Source of the DNA: Sedimentisphaerales bacterium
GTDB taxonomy: Bacteria > Planctomycetota > Phycisphaerae > Sedimentisphaerales > Anaerohalosphaeraceae
DNA: 64,000 nt
Assembly (NCBI GenBank): GCA_028282905.1
Contig: JANQGW010000204.1
Span: 1 to 64,000, forward strand
Direction: 5' to 3'
Position numbers and translations under genes: made by a program. The notes beneath the pieces are model-generated. The model was not told where the DNA came from and did not search any database. It worked only from the letters and a program-made list of their open reading frames with translations. Every line of letters starts with the position of its first letter. The stretch's first letter is position 1. Below, piece by piece: positions 20,520-29,910 of the stretch.

Positions 20520-21263
20520 TCAAGGATGGAATTTGACGCCCGGCAGCGGATTTCCCTCTCTCCGTGTGTATTGAGTCTCCAGGGCCTCGGTATGCCCGTC
20601 AACAAAGGTAAATGTAGTAATCCCATGGGCTTCATGAGCACCTTCCGGATCCCATGGGCTTTCAAAAGTCCGGCTGCTGTATCGAACATGATGAATGGGA
20701 CGAACCAGCGACCAGTTGTGAAAAACAGCCCCGGATATATTTCCGACCCAGCTCGGCCAGAAATGCTCCCCGTACAGTAAAGTCATGGACGGCTGAGTGA
20801 TATCGATCAAACGATAGCTCTTTGAGTAGGCGAAAAGACTCTCTAAATCATCAAGGCCGGTTATCAAAGCGTTAATGGTATAGGTTCTCGGGGTGTAATC
20901 CGGCCCAATGTCAGATTCAGTCCCGATGGTCCGACAGGCAAAAATGCGTTTATCACCATCGATATAGGGCCACAGACGCTCATCCCACGTCGGTGGGCCG
21001 ACTTTTCCCAGCATTGCTGTTTGCGGACTCTCGTATTGAGTCGCAGCAAGCGGCAAAAACTCGTTATTTTCAAGGGTATAGGCGTGCGTAGCAAGGGCCA
21101 ACTGCCTTTGATTGCTGATACAATCCACACGACGGGCATGATCTTTAGCCAGCCTCAAAGTCGGCACAAGAATACTGAGCATCAAAGCAATAATGGCAAT
21201 GACAACTAACAGTTCAATCAGCGTAAAACCTTTGTATTGCCGATTTTTCATAGGCAAACTCAA
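20520..21263 (-). CDS. Pseudopilin with H-X9-DG type C-terminus
   Basis: KGFTLIELLVVIAIIALMLSILVPTL; C-terminal HGITTFTFVDGHTEAL. Confidence 0.85.
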   Translation of the reverse strand: MSLPMKNRQYKGFTLIELLVVIAIIALMLSILVPTLRLAKDHARRVDCISNQRQLALATHAYTLENNEFLPLAATQYESPQTAMLGKVGPPTWDERLWPYIDGDKRIFACRTIGTESDIGPDYTPRTYTINALITGLDDLESLFAYSKSYRLIDITQPSMTLLYGEHFWPSWVGNISGAVFHNWSLVRPIHHVRYSSRTFESPWDPEGAHEAHGITTFTFVDGHTEALETQYTRREGNPLPGVKFHP

Positions 21264-21331
21264 AAAAGCATCAATCAGCAGTTAAAAACTTATCTATTCA
21301 TTATACTGTATGATTCGATTATTTGTGCAAT

Positions 21332-21363
21332 AAAAAAGAGGTAAGTCTTCTGACTTGCCCCTT
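21332..21363 (-). terminator. Rho-independent terminator for 21389-21889
   Basis: Minus strand GGGGCAAGTC-AGAA-GACTTACCTC followed by T6. Confidence 0.75.
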
Positions 21364-21388
21364 GCTAAGATACACCGTATCGAATTGT

Positions 21389-21889
21389 TCAAAATCGCTG
21401 TTTATTAGCGACGTAAAAAGAAAGCCCCCCCATTCCAATCAACAGGAGGGAAGATGGCTCTGGAACCGGATAATGCACACTATCAAGTGTAGTTCCTTGG
21501 TTATTCAGCAGGTAAGCAGACCCCAAACCGTCAATATCGGCCGTCAGAAGAAGTCCATTAGGCGCAATAAAAGGCTCAACAATATCTTTTAGCTCAAAAC
21601 CCCATGCTTCAACAACAGAACCGGGATTCAAGCCTAATAAATGTTCAAAACCGGTCGCATTTATCATCATGCTGTGAAATACAACTTCCGGATAACCGTC
21701 AAAACTGCTGACAGGCTCACCAACATGATCAAAGTCAGATAAAACCAGGTACATAAAGGTTGAAAGTACAGGGTTGTCAGCGCCGTTAACTGTAACAGCA
21801 GACCCATCAGTATCGATTTCTAACCAGAACCCGGCATTTGTCAAAGAAACAACACTCATCATCAAAGATAAAGCCAATAACTTCTTCAT
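21389..21889 (-). CDS. PEP-CTERM-like secreted protein
   Basis: Signal peptide MKKLLALSLMMSVVSLTNA; C-terminal VPEPSSLLLIGMGGLSFYVANKQRF. Confidence 0.75.
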   Translation of the reverse strand: MKKLLALSLMMSVVSLTNAGFWLEIDTDGSAVTVNGADNPVLSTFMYLVLSDFDHVGEPVSSFDGYPEVVFHSMMINATGFEHLLGLNPGSVVEAWGFELKDIVEPFIAPNGLLLTADIDGLGSAYLLNNQGTTLDSVHYPVPEPSSLLLIGMGGLSFYVANKQRF

Positions 21890-21965
21890 AATAGTCTCCT
21901 TCAAATTAGATTATCTGCGGCTATTTACTTAAATGTATCATACCGAGTAACTAATAAATCCGTAA

Positions 21966-22003
21966 ACAAAAAAAAAGCGGCAAGTCCGAAGACTTGCCGC
22001 TTT
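21966..22003 (-). terminator. Strong Rho-independent terminator for 22035-22484
   Basis: Minus strand AAAGCGGCAAGTC-TTCG-GACTTGCCGCTTT followed by a long T-run. Confidence 0.93.
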
Positions 22004-22034
22004 CACACACATATTGAGGTTTTCTGAGTATCGC

Positions 22035-22484
22035 TTATTTCTTGCGACGCAGAACCAGAGCACCCAGACCCAGCAGAGCCATTGTAGCAGGTTCGGGAAC
22101 AATGTTGATTGTACCCAGAACAACACCACCACCAAGCTGGTCAACTACATCGACAGTACCTTGACCGCTAATGCCGGACATAACGAACAGATCCCCAGGA
22201 CCTCTTGCAGGGCTGAAGAACTGAGAAGCACTAACGCGTACTTCAGCATCAGTACCAACGATAATAGCAGGAGCAAAGTCCCAAGTTCCCAGTGCATCAT
22301 TAAACTGTACATCACCAAGAACAACATCACCTGAAGTCACAACCAGACTGAGGTCATAACCGGTAGTCGCAGCATCTGTACCAACTGCCAGAGAATCTAC
22401 AGCATCTGTCGGAAAAACAAGACCTGCACTTGCCAACGAGGCAACACCCAGAACCAGAGATAAAACTAACAACTTCTTCATCAT
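22035..22484 (-). CDS. PEP-CTERM sorting domain protein, paralog of the 16-19 kb array
   Basis: VFPTDAVDSLAVGTDAATTGYDLSLVVTSGDVVLGDV; VPEPATMALLGLGALVLRRKK. Confidence 0.85.
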   Translation of the reverse strand: MMKKLLVLSLVLGVASLASAGLVFPTDAVDSLAVGTDAATTGYDLSLVVTSGDVVLGDVQFNDALGTWDFAPAIIVGTDAEVRVSASQFFSPARGPGDLFVMSGISGQGTVDVVDQLGGGVVLGTINIVPEPATMALLGLGALVLRRKK

Positions 22485-22566
22485 CGTTCTCCTTTCAAAG
22501 AAACTTTTTCACATTTTGTTCGAACAATACGTTAACGTTAACTTCTTTGTGAAGCGTGTGTCAAAA

Positions 22567-23292
22567 TTACGGGCAACCTACACCCCAAACACCCAACAGG
22601 ATCTGTACATCGATAGCGGTAATGAAACCGTCACGGTTGAAGTCAGCACAGGGATCATACGGATTCGGAGCCCATGCACCCAGCAGACCTTGTACATCAA
22701 TAGCAGTGATCAGATCGTCACCATTGTAGTCACCACTGGTCTGACACGGGAAAGCCCAACAAGCAGGACCAGTTTCAACTAAAACTGTCGTCGGCAGGCC
22801 TGTGATGGTTTCTGCACCGGCATAGCTTACGGCACCGCCGCGAAGCGTATCAACACCCAACGTAATATTGGCTGTTTCAGTAACCGTCAGAACGATTGTG
22901 CAGGTCAGCGGGGCTTCTTCTGTGCCTTCGCCAATACCATCGTCATCCAGACCGGCAACACTGACTGAGAAGCTGGTTGCGGGCAGAGCCAGTTCACCAG
23001 GAGCGTCCTGTGAAGCGGTGGGAACGCCATCGCCTACAGTATAGCCTGAACCGGCAGAAAATGCTGAATCAACAAATACATCAAAGAAACTTTCTGTAAT
23101 CGCACAAGTTTGAACCGGAACATCCGAGTCAACTTCGATTGCGACACCGACCAGTTCGGTCGTTTCTGTGCCATCAGCCGTCAGGGTAATGGTCAATTCA
23201 CCCGGAGCTGTTACTTCCGTCGTAGCGGTTACGCCCGCCATAGCCGGAACACACAGTGCTGCTACTAACATGCTTACGATAAGCTTTTTCAT
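22567..23292 (-). CDS. Secreted protein with cohesin-like beta domain and dockerin-like repeats (paralog 3)
   Basis: LVGVAIEVDSDVPVQTCAITESFFDVFVDSAFSAGSGYTVGDG; GDYNGDDLITAIDVQGLL...DFNRDGFITAIDVQILLGVWG. Confidence 0.8.
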   Translation of the reverse strand: MKKLIVSMLVAALCVPAMAGVTATTEVTAPGELTITLTADGTETTELVGVAIEVDSDVPVQTCAITESFFDVFVDSAFSAGSGYTVGDGVPTASQDAPGELALPATSFSVSVAGLDDDGIGEGTEEAPLTCTIVLTVTETANITLGVDTLRGGAVSYAGAETITGLPTTVLVETGPACWAFPCQTSGDYNGDDLITAIDVQGLLGAWAPNPYDPCADFNRDGFITAIDVQILLGVWGVGCP

Positions 23293-23518
23293 ACGACACC
23301 ATCCTTTCTCTTTTTCTTCTTAGTTAAAAAGACATTTTCTTCTTAGTTTTTTTTCATCACCGTTGAGGCCCCACGCCTCAAAGGTTTAACCTCTTTTTTC
23401 CCGCCAAAACACCGGCGTTTACCTCAAACCTCCATTCCCCGCGCCTTGCATGTCTCAGAGGCTCAAATCCGCAATTCGCGGTGTCGGTTCGCTTTGCAGG
23501 CACCTCTGTACACTGCTG

Positions 23519-23547
23519 ATACTACTAAAAACACGCCAACAATGCAA
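23519..23547 (-). promoter_or_regulatory. Candidate sigma70-type promoter for 22567-23292
   Basis: Minus strand TTGCAT-N17-TAGTAT, ~225 nt upstream of the start codon. Confidence 0.5.
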
Positions 23548-23897
23548 GTGAATTTTCCCGTTTGGCCGCCAAAAAACCAAAATTCCTCCCCATAAAAACC
23601 GACATACCAGTATCAATACCGGACCTTAACGCCTTAACCTCCGTAAAAATAACCACTTATATCAGCCTCAAAAACGCCGTTTCGACCGTTAAAACCTGCT
23701 AAAAAAAGTGAAAAAAAATGCCTTTTCAGTATTAAAAAACAATGAATTAAAATAATTCCATGTCGAGATTTGAAATTTTCAACAAGGACAGGCAGAAGTG
23801 AACAGCCATCAGCGTTCAATTGTCAGTAGGCAGGGGCAGAAGCCAGTGGACACCAAGCGCCTCGTACCGCCGGCATCCTGCCGACAAGCCCCCTCAT

Positions 23898-23932
23898 GCC
23901 TAAAGCCTAAGGACCGAAGACTGTAGCCTATA
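23898..23932. repeat. Degenerate period-7 tract
   Basis: GCCTAAA GCCTAAG GACCGAA GACTGTA GCCTATA; contains the TAG stop of the 23928 gene. Confidence 0.65.
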
Positions 23933-24671
23933 TAATCTCCCCCTTCAGCGACACCGTAATATCACCAATTTCCAAATCCACCCCGGAAAGGTCAACCGCC
24001 GCCTGTGCCATCAGCCCTAATCCCGAACAGCACGGCACCTCCATATGCACCACCGTCAGCGATTTCGGCTTTGCCGTCGTCAAAATCTCTGCAATCTTCT
24101 CAATATAGCCGCTCCGATCATCCAGTTTCGGGCACGCAATCGCCACCGCCTTGCCCTTGAGCAGCTTTTCATGGAAATCGCCCATCGCAAACGCCACGCA
24201 GTCCGCCACCAGTAGTATATCAGCTCCCGCAAAATACGGCGCCGCCGGCGAAACCAGCTTCAACTGCACCGGCCACTGAGCCAATTGTGACGACGTATCG
24301 CCCTGCTTGGCCGCATTATCAGCCTCTGAACGGTCTAAATTCATCATTTTCATGCCCGGACAGCCCGAAAATGCAGCTTTTTGAGGTGTTTCGGCTTGTT
24401 TTTGCTCCAGTTTGGCCTTATTGGCCGCCAATTCGGCAAGGTATTGCTGCGTCGCTTCCTCGTCAAACTCGTCCGCTTCGCGCTGTTCAATCGTAATCGC
24501 ATCGACAGGACAGCACCCCAGGCACGCCCCAAGCCCGTCACAATATATCTCGGCAACCAGCTTGGCCTTGCCGTCAATCATCTGGATCGCCCCTTCAGCA
24601 CACGCCCCAACACACAGACCGCAGCCATTACACTTTTCTTCATCAATCTTTACTATATTACGAAGCGCCAT
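23928..24671 (-). CDS. 4Fe-4S dicluster ferredoxin-type protein linked to hcp
   Basis: CNGCGLCVGACAEGAI ... CDGLGACLGCCPVDAI; start MALRNIVKIDEEKC. Confidence 0.88.
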   Translation of the reverse strand: MALRNIVKIDEEKCNGCGLCVGACAEGAIQMIDGKAKLVAEIYCDGLGACLGCCPVDAITIEQREADEFDEEATQQYLAELAANKAKLEQKQAETPQKAAFSGCPGMKMMNLDRSEADNAAKQGDTSSQLAQWPVQLKLVSPAAPYFAGADILLVADCVAFAMGDFHEKLLKGKAVAIACPKLDDRSGYIEKIAEILTTAKPKSLTVVHMEVPCCSGLGLMAQAAVDLSGVDLEIGDITVSLKGEII

Positions 24672-24688
24672 ACCATACCTCATTTCAT

Positions 24689-24787
24689 TAACCGCGGATT
24701 TCGCAGATTAACGCGGATATACTAAATAATTATAGATCAAATCCGCGAAAATCCGCGTCATCCGTGGTTTCATTTATTTCTCTGTGG
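24689..24787. repeat. Inverted pair of degenerate ATCCGCG-type tracts
   Basis: ACCGCGGATTTCGCAGATTAACGCGGAT ... AAATCCGCGAAAATCCGCGTCATCCGTGGTTT; fills the gap between the ferredoxin gene and hcp. Confidence 0.7.
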
Positions 24788-24792
24788 CTTTT

Positions 24793-26424
24793 TTATCCCA
24801 ATATTTCCGCCAAATCCTGCTCCGGCGTCGTCACCGGCGCGATATTAAACTTATCCACCAGCACATTCAATACATTCGGTCCGATAAAAGCGGGCAGTGA
24901 AGGCCCAACCTTGATATTCTGGATACCCAGATGCAGCAGCGTCAGCAGAATGCAAACCGCCTTTTGCTCATACCAGCTCAGCACCATCGACAGCGGCAGG
25001 TCATTCACACCGCACTCAAACGCCCCCGCCAGGGCCACAGCGATCTGAATCGCCGAGTAGGCATCATTACACTGGCCAACGTCCAGCAGTCGCGGAATCC
25101 CGCCAATATCGCCGAACGGCAGCTTATTAAAGCGGTATTTTCCGCACGCCAGCGTCAAAATCACACAATCATCCGGCACCTGCTGCGCCAAATCCGTATA
25201 ATAGTTGCGCCCCGGCTTGGCCCCGTCACAGCCGCCAATCAGGAAGAAATGGCGAATCTGACCGGCCTTGACCGCGTCAATAACGGTTCCCGCCACGCCC
25301 ATCACGGCATTATGCCCAAATCCGATGGTAATCGTTTGCTCCTCAGCGTCCTCGGCGAAACCGTCCGCAGCCAAAGCCGCTTCGATCACAGGCGTAAAGT
25401 CCTTATCAGCCACATGCGTCACCCCCGGCCAGGCCACCAGTCCCGTCGTGAAAATCCGACCCTGGTACGTCTCTTTCGGCTTCTGAATACAGTTGGTCGT
25501 CATCAAAATCGACCCGGGAAACGCGTCAAACTCGGTTTTCTGGTCCTGCCACGCCCCGCCGTAGTTACCGACCAAATGTTTGTACTTCTTCAGGCCCGGA
25601 TACGCACAGCACGGCAACATCTCACCGTGAGTATAGACATTCACACCCTTGCCCTCGGTCTGCTTAAGCAGTTCTTCAAGATCCTTGAGATCGTGTCCGG
25701 AAACGAGAATCGCCTTACCCTTGACCGGCGTAACGCGCACCACCGTCGGCTCCGGATGGCCGTAAGCAGTCGTATTGGCCTCGTCCAGCAAGCCCATCAC
25801 CGTCAAATTCACCTCGCCAACCTTCATCGCCATCGCCACCAAGGCATCCACATCCGTCGCCAACTCACCCGTCAGGAAATTCAGGCATTCATGGAAGAAC
25901 GCATACACATCATCCGACTCAACGCCCAAAACCTTCGCGTGATCAGCATACGCCGCGGTACCCTTCAGCCCGTACAGGATCAATTCCTGCAAACCGGCGA
26001 CATCCGGGCCTAATGATTCGAGACGTTTGGCAATACTCAGCGTCGCCGCCTGCGTCAGCATTTCATCGCGCGTCGCGGGCACTTCCCACTGCGCCGCTCC
26101 TGCCAGCGAATCCGAGCCACCGGCCTTGGCGTACAACTCTTTCGCCTGCGCCAGCACCTCACCAGCCTTGGCGACCAGTGCCTCCAGCCGTACCGGGTCA
26201 AAATTAACATTGGTTACCGTCGTAAACAACGCCTCGGTCACAAAATGGTCGATGGTTCGGTCGGTCGCACCCAACTGACCGGCCGCATACGCATACTGGC
26301 TGATGCCTTCAGCGGCATACACCAGCAAATCCTGCAATTCAGCAGTCTCAGGCGTCTTGCCGCAAACACCCATCTTCTCACACCCTTTGCCTGCCGCAGT
26401 TTGTTCACATTGATAACAAAACAT
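24793..26424 (-). CDS. hcp: Hydroxylamine reductase (hybrid cluster protein)
   Basis: [82 protein letters not shown]. Confidence 0.97.
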   Translation of the reverse strand: MFCYQCEQTAAGKGCEKMGVCGKTPETAELQDLLVYAAEGISQYAYAAGQLGATDRTIDHFVTEALFTTVTNVNFDPVRLEALVAKAGEVLAQAKELYAKAGGSDSLAGAAQWEVPATRDEMLTQAATLSIAKRLESLGPDVAGLQELILYGLKGTAAYADHAKVLGVESDDVYAFFHECLNFLTGELATDVDALVAMAMKVGEVNLTVMGLLDEANTTAYGHPEPTVVRVTPVKGKAILVSGHDLKDLEELLKQTEGKGVNVYTHGEMLPCCAYPGLKKYKHLVGNYGGAWQDQKTEFDAFPGSILMTTNCIQKPKETYQGRIFTTGLVAWPGVTHVADKDFTPVIEAALAADGFAEDAEEQTITIGFGHNAVMGVAGTVIDAVKAGQIRHFFLIGGCDGAKPGRNYYTDLAQQVPDDCVILTLACGKYRFNKLPFGDIGGIPRLLDVGQCNDAYSAIQIAVALAGAFECGVNDLPLSMVLSWYEQKAVCILLTLLHLGIQNIKVGPSLPAFIGPNVLNVLVDKFNIAPVTTPEQDLAEILG

Positions 26425-26514
26425 AGTACTCGTCCTTTCCGATTTTATGTTCGATTTTAAGTTTATAGCTTTAGTTCAATACGTCTTATATTCCTGTATA
26501 CCTGTATACTTGCT

Positions 26515-26856
26515 TTATGCCCTAATCATCGTCAACAACATTTTAAACCGCTCTTCAGCCGTCACCGCGTGCGGAATATTAGCCGGCATGATGATAATCT
26601 GACCCTTTTCAACGGTATGCTCGGCTCCGTCAATGGTAATCACGCCCCGTCCGTCAACAATCTGCACAGTCGCGTCAAAGGGGGCAGTGTGTTCGCTGAG
26701 CCGCTGGCCGGCATCAAACGCAAACAGCGTCAGCGTGCCGACAGGCTTATCCAGCAGGGTTTTGCTCACAACAGCGTCCGCGGAGTACTCGATAAGATGT
26801 TCGAGAGCGGCTGCTTTGCCGTAACAGGCATCAAGGTGATTGGTCTGTTTTTCCAT
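26515..26856 (-). CDS. Cupin-domain protein
   Basis: TLTLFAFDAGQRLSEHTAPFDATVQIVDGRGVITIDGAEHTVEKGQIIIMPANIPHAV. Confidence 0.9.
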   Translation of the reverse strand: MEKQTNHLDACYGKAAALEHLIEYSADAVVSKTLLDKPVGTLTLFAFDAGQRLSEHTAPFDATVQIVDGRGVITIDGAEHTVEKGQIIIMPANIPHAVTAEERFKMLLTMIRA

Positions 26857-26950
26857 ATTTTACTGTCCTCAATATTATAATCAACCGTTTCTACGTGATG
26901 ATGCAGCTTTGCGTTCGGAGTTTCAGCTCTACTCGTAGAAAGTTATTACC

Positions 26951-27379
26951 CTATAAGGGCGTACTTTCTTCTGAATCGCTCACAAATTCTTCTAAGGTCA
27001 AATCTTTCAAAAATCCGACAATCTGCGTTTGCAGCTTCGCCATTTTTGAGTGAGCCGGGCACTTACCCTTCAGCGGACACTCAAAACCGCCCATCAGGCA
27101 CTTATTGACCGTCACCGGCCCCTGGATCGCCTCGATCACATGCCGAAACTGGACATCCGCAGGCGATTTCGCCAGCTTCCACCCGCCTTTCGGCCCCATC
27201 ACGCTCTTAACAATCCCGGCATGGGCCAGTTTTTGCAGGATTTTGCAGGTGATCGCATAGGTAACCTGCGTATCCTTCGCCAGCACCTTGGCCGAAAAGG
27301 CTTTTTCATCGCCATAAGCAGGAGCCAGTGCCGCCGCCAGCCGAAAAGCATAATCAGTATCCCGTCGAATCAATTCCAT
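26951..27379 (-). CDS. Rrf2-family transcriptional regulator with Cys triad
   Basis: MELIRRDTDYAFRLAAALA; CLMGGFECPLKGKCPAHSKM. Confidence 0.9.
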   Translation of the reverse strand: MELIRRDTDYAFRLAAALAPAYGDEKAFSAKVLAKDTQVTYAITCKILQKLAHAGIVKSVMGPKGGWKLAKSPADVQFRHVIEAIQGPVTVNKCLMGGFECPLKGKCPAHSKMAKLQTQIVGFLKDLTLEEFVSDSEESTPL

Positions 27380-27412
27380 ACATCAGTTCCCACTTGAAAA
27401 CCACTTCATTTC

Positions 27413-27441
27413 TTATGTAAGACCAATATAGTCCTACTTAA
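27413..27441. promoter_or_regulatory. Candidate autoregulatory operator upstream of the Rrf2 gene
   Basis: Imperfect palindrome TTATGTAAGAC-CAATATA-GTCCTACTTAA. Confidence 0.45.
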
Positions 27442-27511
27442 AAACAAAGTCAACCCCTCATTTGAAAAATTTTCAGAAAAAAACAAAAGACCACTCCCCT
27501 CAAGCCTGATA

Positions 27512-27553
27512 ACTATGGACTATAGACTGAGGACTGAAGACTAGGGACTAACA
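27512..27553. repeat. Degenerate period-7 tract
   Basis: ACTATGG ACTATAG ACTGAGG ACTGAAG ACTAGGG ACTAACA; contains the TAG stop of the arsC-like gene. Confidence 0.8.
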
Positions 27554-27981
27554 GTCAAATTCCCCGGCATCGCCGCCACAAAATCACGAATTTCATCCCG
27601 CACCCGACGAAACTCCGCGGTGATCTGCTCATTGGTGCCGACCACAAACGACGGATCGTCAAACTGGTTGTGGATCATCGTCGTTTTCTTCGGATACAGC
27701 GGACACTGCTCCCTGGCGTTGTCACAAACCGTAATCACATAGTCAAACTCAATATTTGCGTACTCGTCAAGATGGTTAGAGGTCTGCTCCGAGATATCCA
27801 CCCCCACTTCGGCCATGATCGCCGCCGCCCGCTCGTTGATGCCGTGCGGAGCAACACCCGCCGAAAATGCCTCAATACAGTCAGATTTCAAATGATGCGC
27901 CCACCCCTCAGCCATCTGACTCCGGCAGGAATTCCCCGTACATAAAAACAACACATACAATTTATCGTTAGGATTATCCAT
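27541..27981 (-). CDS. Arsenate reductase / low-molecular-weight protein tyrosine phosphatase family
   Basis: YVLFLCTGNSCRSQMAEGWAHH; AFSAGVAPHGINERAAAIMAEVGVDIS; VITVCDNAREQCP. Internal Met start (MDNPNDKL). Confidence 0.92.
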   Translation of the reverse strand: MDNPNDKLYVLFLCTGNSCRSQMAEGWAHHLKSDCIEAFSAGVAPHGINERAAAIMAEVGVDISEQTSNHLDEYANIEFDYVITVCDNAREQCPLYPKKTTMIHNQFDDPSFVVGTNEQITAEFRRVRDEIRDFVAAMPGNLTVSP

Positions 27982-28146
27982 ATCACTTTCCCTAAATAAT
28001 CTATGGTAATTAGTGTTCATTCGCCTGCCGGGCCATAGCTTCAGCGACGGCCGGTGGCTAACATAATAGCCGAGAACCATTCTACCCCAAAACCACCCCA
28101 ACCACAACCACCGCAAATGTTAGAATTCAATGAGCAAGCCATCATA

Positions 28147-29730
28147 TCACTGTTTCTTAGTACGTTTACTCTTGCGAAGAGCAATATTACAAAAACTGCT
28201 CGCCGAAATCGCGGTAAAATCATTCCCCTTGGGAACTTCCGTCACACCGGAGTGACTGTCTCCCCACGCAACAAGACTGCCGTCCCGTTTCAACGCAAGG
28301 CAATGCCGACATCCCGCCGCAATCGCCACAAAATCATTCCCACCGGGCGCCGTCGCCTGACCATGGCTATTCGATCCCCACCCAACCAGACTGCCGTCTG
28401 CCTTCATCGCCAATCCGTGTCTGAAACCGGCGGCAATCGCCGTAAAGTCATTTCCCGCCGGCACATTCGTCTGCCCGTGTTTATTGTCACCCCAACCAAC
28501 AAGGCTTCCGTCTTTTTTCAACGCAATGCTGAAATACTGCCCCGCAGCAATCGCTTTATAACAATAGCTGCCTTCTGGTATATTTATCTGGCCGCGATAA
28601 TTACTTCCCCATGCGGCAAGACTTCCGTCTTTCTTTAATGCAAGACTGTGATTATAACCAGCCGCGATATAATCATTGCCTTTCGGCACAATACTCTGGC
28701 CGAAAACAGGCGAACCCCAGCCAACAAGAGAACCATCACACTTGATAGCCAGCCCATGACTGCCACCCATGGCGACAGAGATATAATCATCCTCCAGCAG
28801 TGGATTCAGCCAACCCGACTTACCCCACTCAACAAGTCGTCCGTCCGTCGTCAGTCCAAGGTTGTGGTTGTAACGGGCAGCAACAGCAACCAAATCACGA
28901 CGATCCGACACCTCCGTTTGACCATATTCATTATTGCCCCAGGCCGCAGCACTGCCATCGGTCTTCAACGCAAGCACATGTCCATCACTGGTCACAATTG
29001 ACACAAAGTCATGACCTATCGGAACGTCCATCTGCCCCCAATCATGAGATAGTTTTTTAGCTCCCCACGCAGCAATTCTTCCGTCAGTCTTTATCGCAAA
29101 ACTGTGAAATCGACCCGCAGCGATCGCGACAAAATTGTTTCCTTTTGGAACATCCGTCTGACCGAATTGGTTCCATCCCCAGCCAACGACACTGCCGTCC
29201 TTTCTCAACGCCAGGCTGTGCATTTCCCCGGCAGCAATGGCAACAAAGTCATTACCCGCTGGAACAGAGGTTTGCCCTTCGTCATTCATTCCCCATGCAA
29301 CTAAGCTGCCGTTGGTCTTAAGAGCGAGGCTAAAATGAAAGCCTGCACTGATCGCCGCATAATCATTTCCGGCCGGCACATCCGTTTGCTGATAGCGATT
29401 ATCTCCCCAGCCAACCAGACTGCCGTCGGCCTTCAAGGCAAGACTGTGGAAACTACCCAATGCCACAGCCTTAAAATCATTTCCTGCGGGCACCGTCACC
29501 TCACCAAACAGATTACTGCCCCAGCCGACCAGGCTGCCATCGGTTTTAATCGCCAGCGTATGCAGCGAACCGGACGAAATCGCACTAAACCGGGCATTAT
29601 CAAAATCCCGCGGCTCAAACCGGTCACTGCCCCAGATCACTATCGAATCGGCCAAGAGCGGACACACACCCAATACACACAAAAACACCCCCAATACAAA
29701 AATTCCCCGCACCTTCGCGTTCAAATCCAT
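28147..29730 (-). CDS. Secreted RCC1-like repeat protein
   Basis: Signal peptide plus about 11 repeats of DGSLVGWGxNxxGQTxVPAGNDFxAIAAGxxHSLALK. Confidence 0.9.
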   Translation of the reverse strand: MDLNAKVRGIFVLGVFLCVLGVCPLLADSIVIWGSDRFEPRDFDNARFSAISSGSLHTLAIKTDGSLVGWGSNLFGEVTVPAGNDFKAVALGSFHSLALKADGSLVGWGDNRYQQTDVPAGNDYAAISAGFHFSLALKTNGSLVAWGMNDEGQTSVPAGNDFVAIAAGEMHSLALRKDGSVVGWGWNQFGQTDVPKGNNFVAIAAGRFHSFAIKTDGRIAAWGAKKLSHDWGQMDVPIGHDFVSIVTSDGHVLALKTDGSAAAWGNNEYGQTEVSDRRDLVAVAARYNHNLGLTTDGRLVEWGKSGWLNPLLEDDYISVAMGGSHGLAIKCDGSLVGWGSPVFGQSIVPKGNDYIAAGYNHSLALKKDGSLAAWGSNYRGQINIPEGSYCYKAIAAGQYFSIALKKDGSLVGWGDNKHGQTNVPAGNDFTAIAAGFRHGLAMKADGSLVGWGSNSHGQATAPGGNDFVAIAAGCRHCLALKRDGSLVAWGDSHSGVTEVPKGNDFTAISASSFCNIALRKSKRTKKQ

Positions 29731-29790
29731 AACAAATTTCCTGTCTTTAAAACCCCATCTAAATTCAGCGTCCTCGGTGGTTAAACTCTA

Positions 29791-29820
29791 ATTCGTGTTC
29801 ATCAGTGTCCATCTGTGGTT
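29791..29820. repeat. Degenerate period-10 tract
   Basis: ATTCGTGTTC ATCAGTGTCC ATCTGTGGTT. Confidence 0.6.
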
Positions 29821-29875
29821 CTATAAATCACCAAAACCAGCGTAATCAGCGTTTCCACTTCCCGACCTCATACCT

Positions 29876-29910
29876 GTGAACTCCGAACCACAAACTACGA
29901 ACTCAATACG
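29876..29910. repeat. Degenerate period-7 tract
   Basis: GTGAACT CCGAACC ACAAACT ACGAACT CAATACG; contains the TGA stop of 29903-30136. Confidence 0.6.

Noticed and set aside
24931-26013. 360-aa plus-strand ORF antisense to hcp
   Set aside because: Lies wholly inside the strongly supported hcp gene; Arg/His/Gln-rich composition typical of an antisense shadow ORF.
26486-26514. CCTGTATA doublet as an Rrf2 operator for hcp
   Set aside because: It does not resemble the palindrome upstream of the Rrf2 gene and fits better with the degenerate short-period tracts; kept only as part of that finding.
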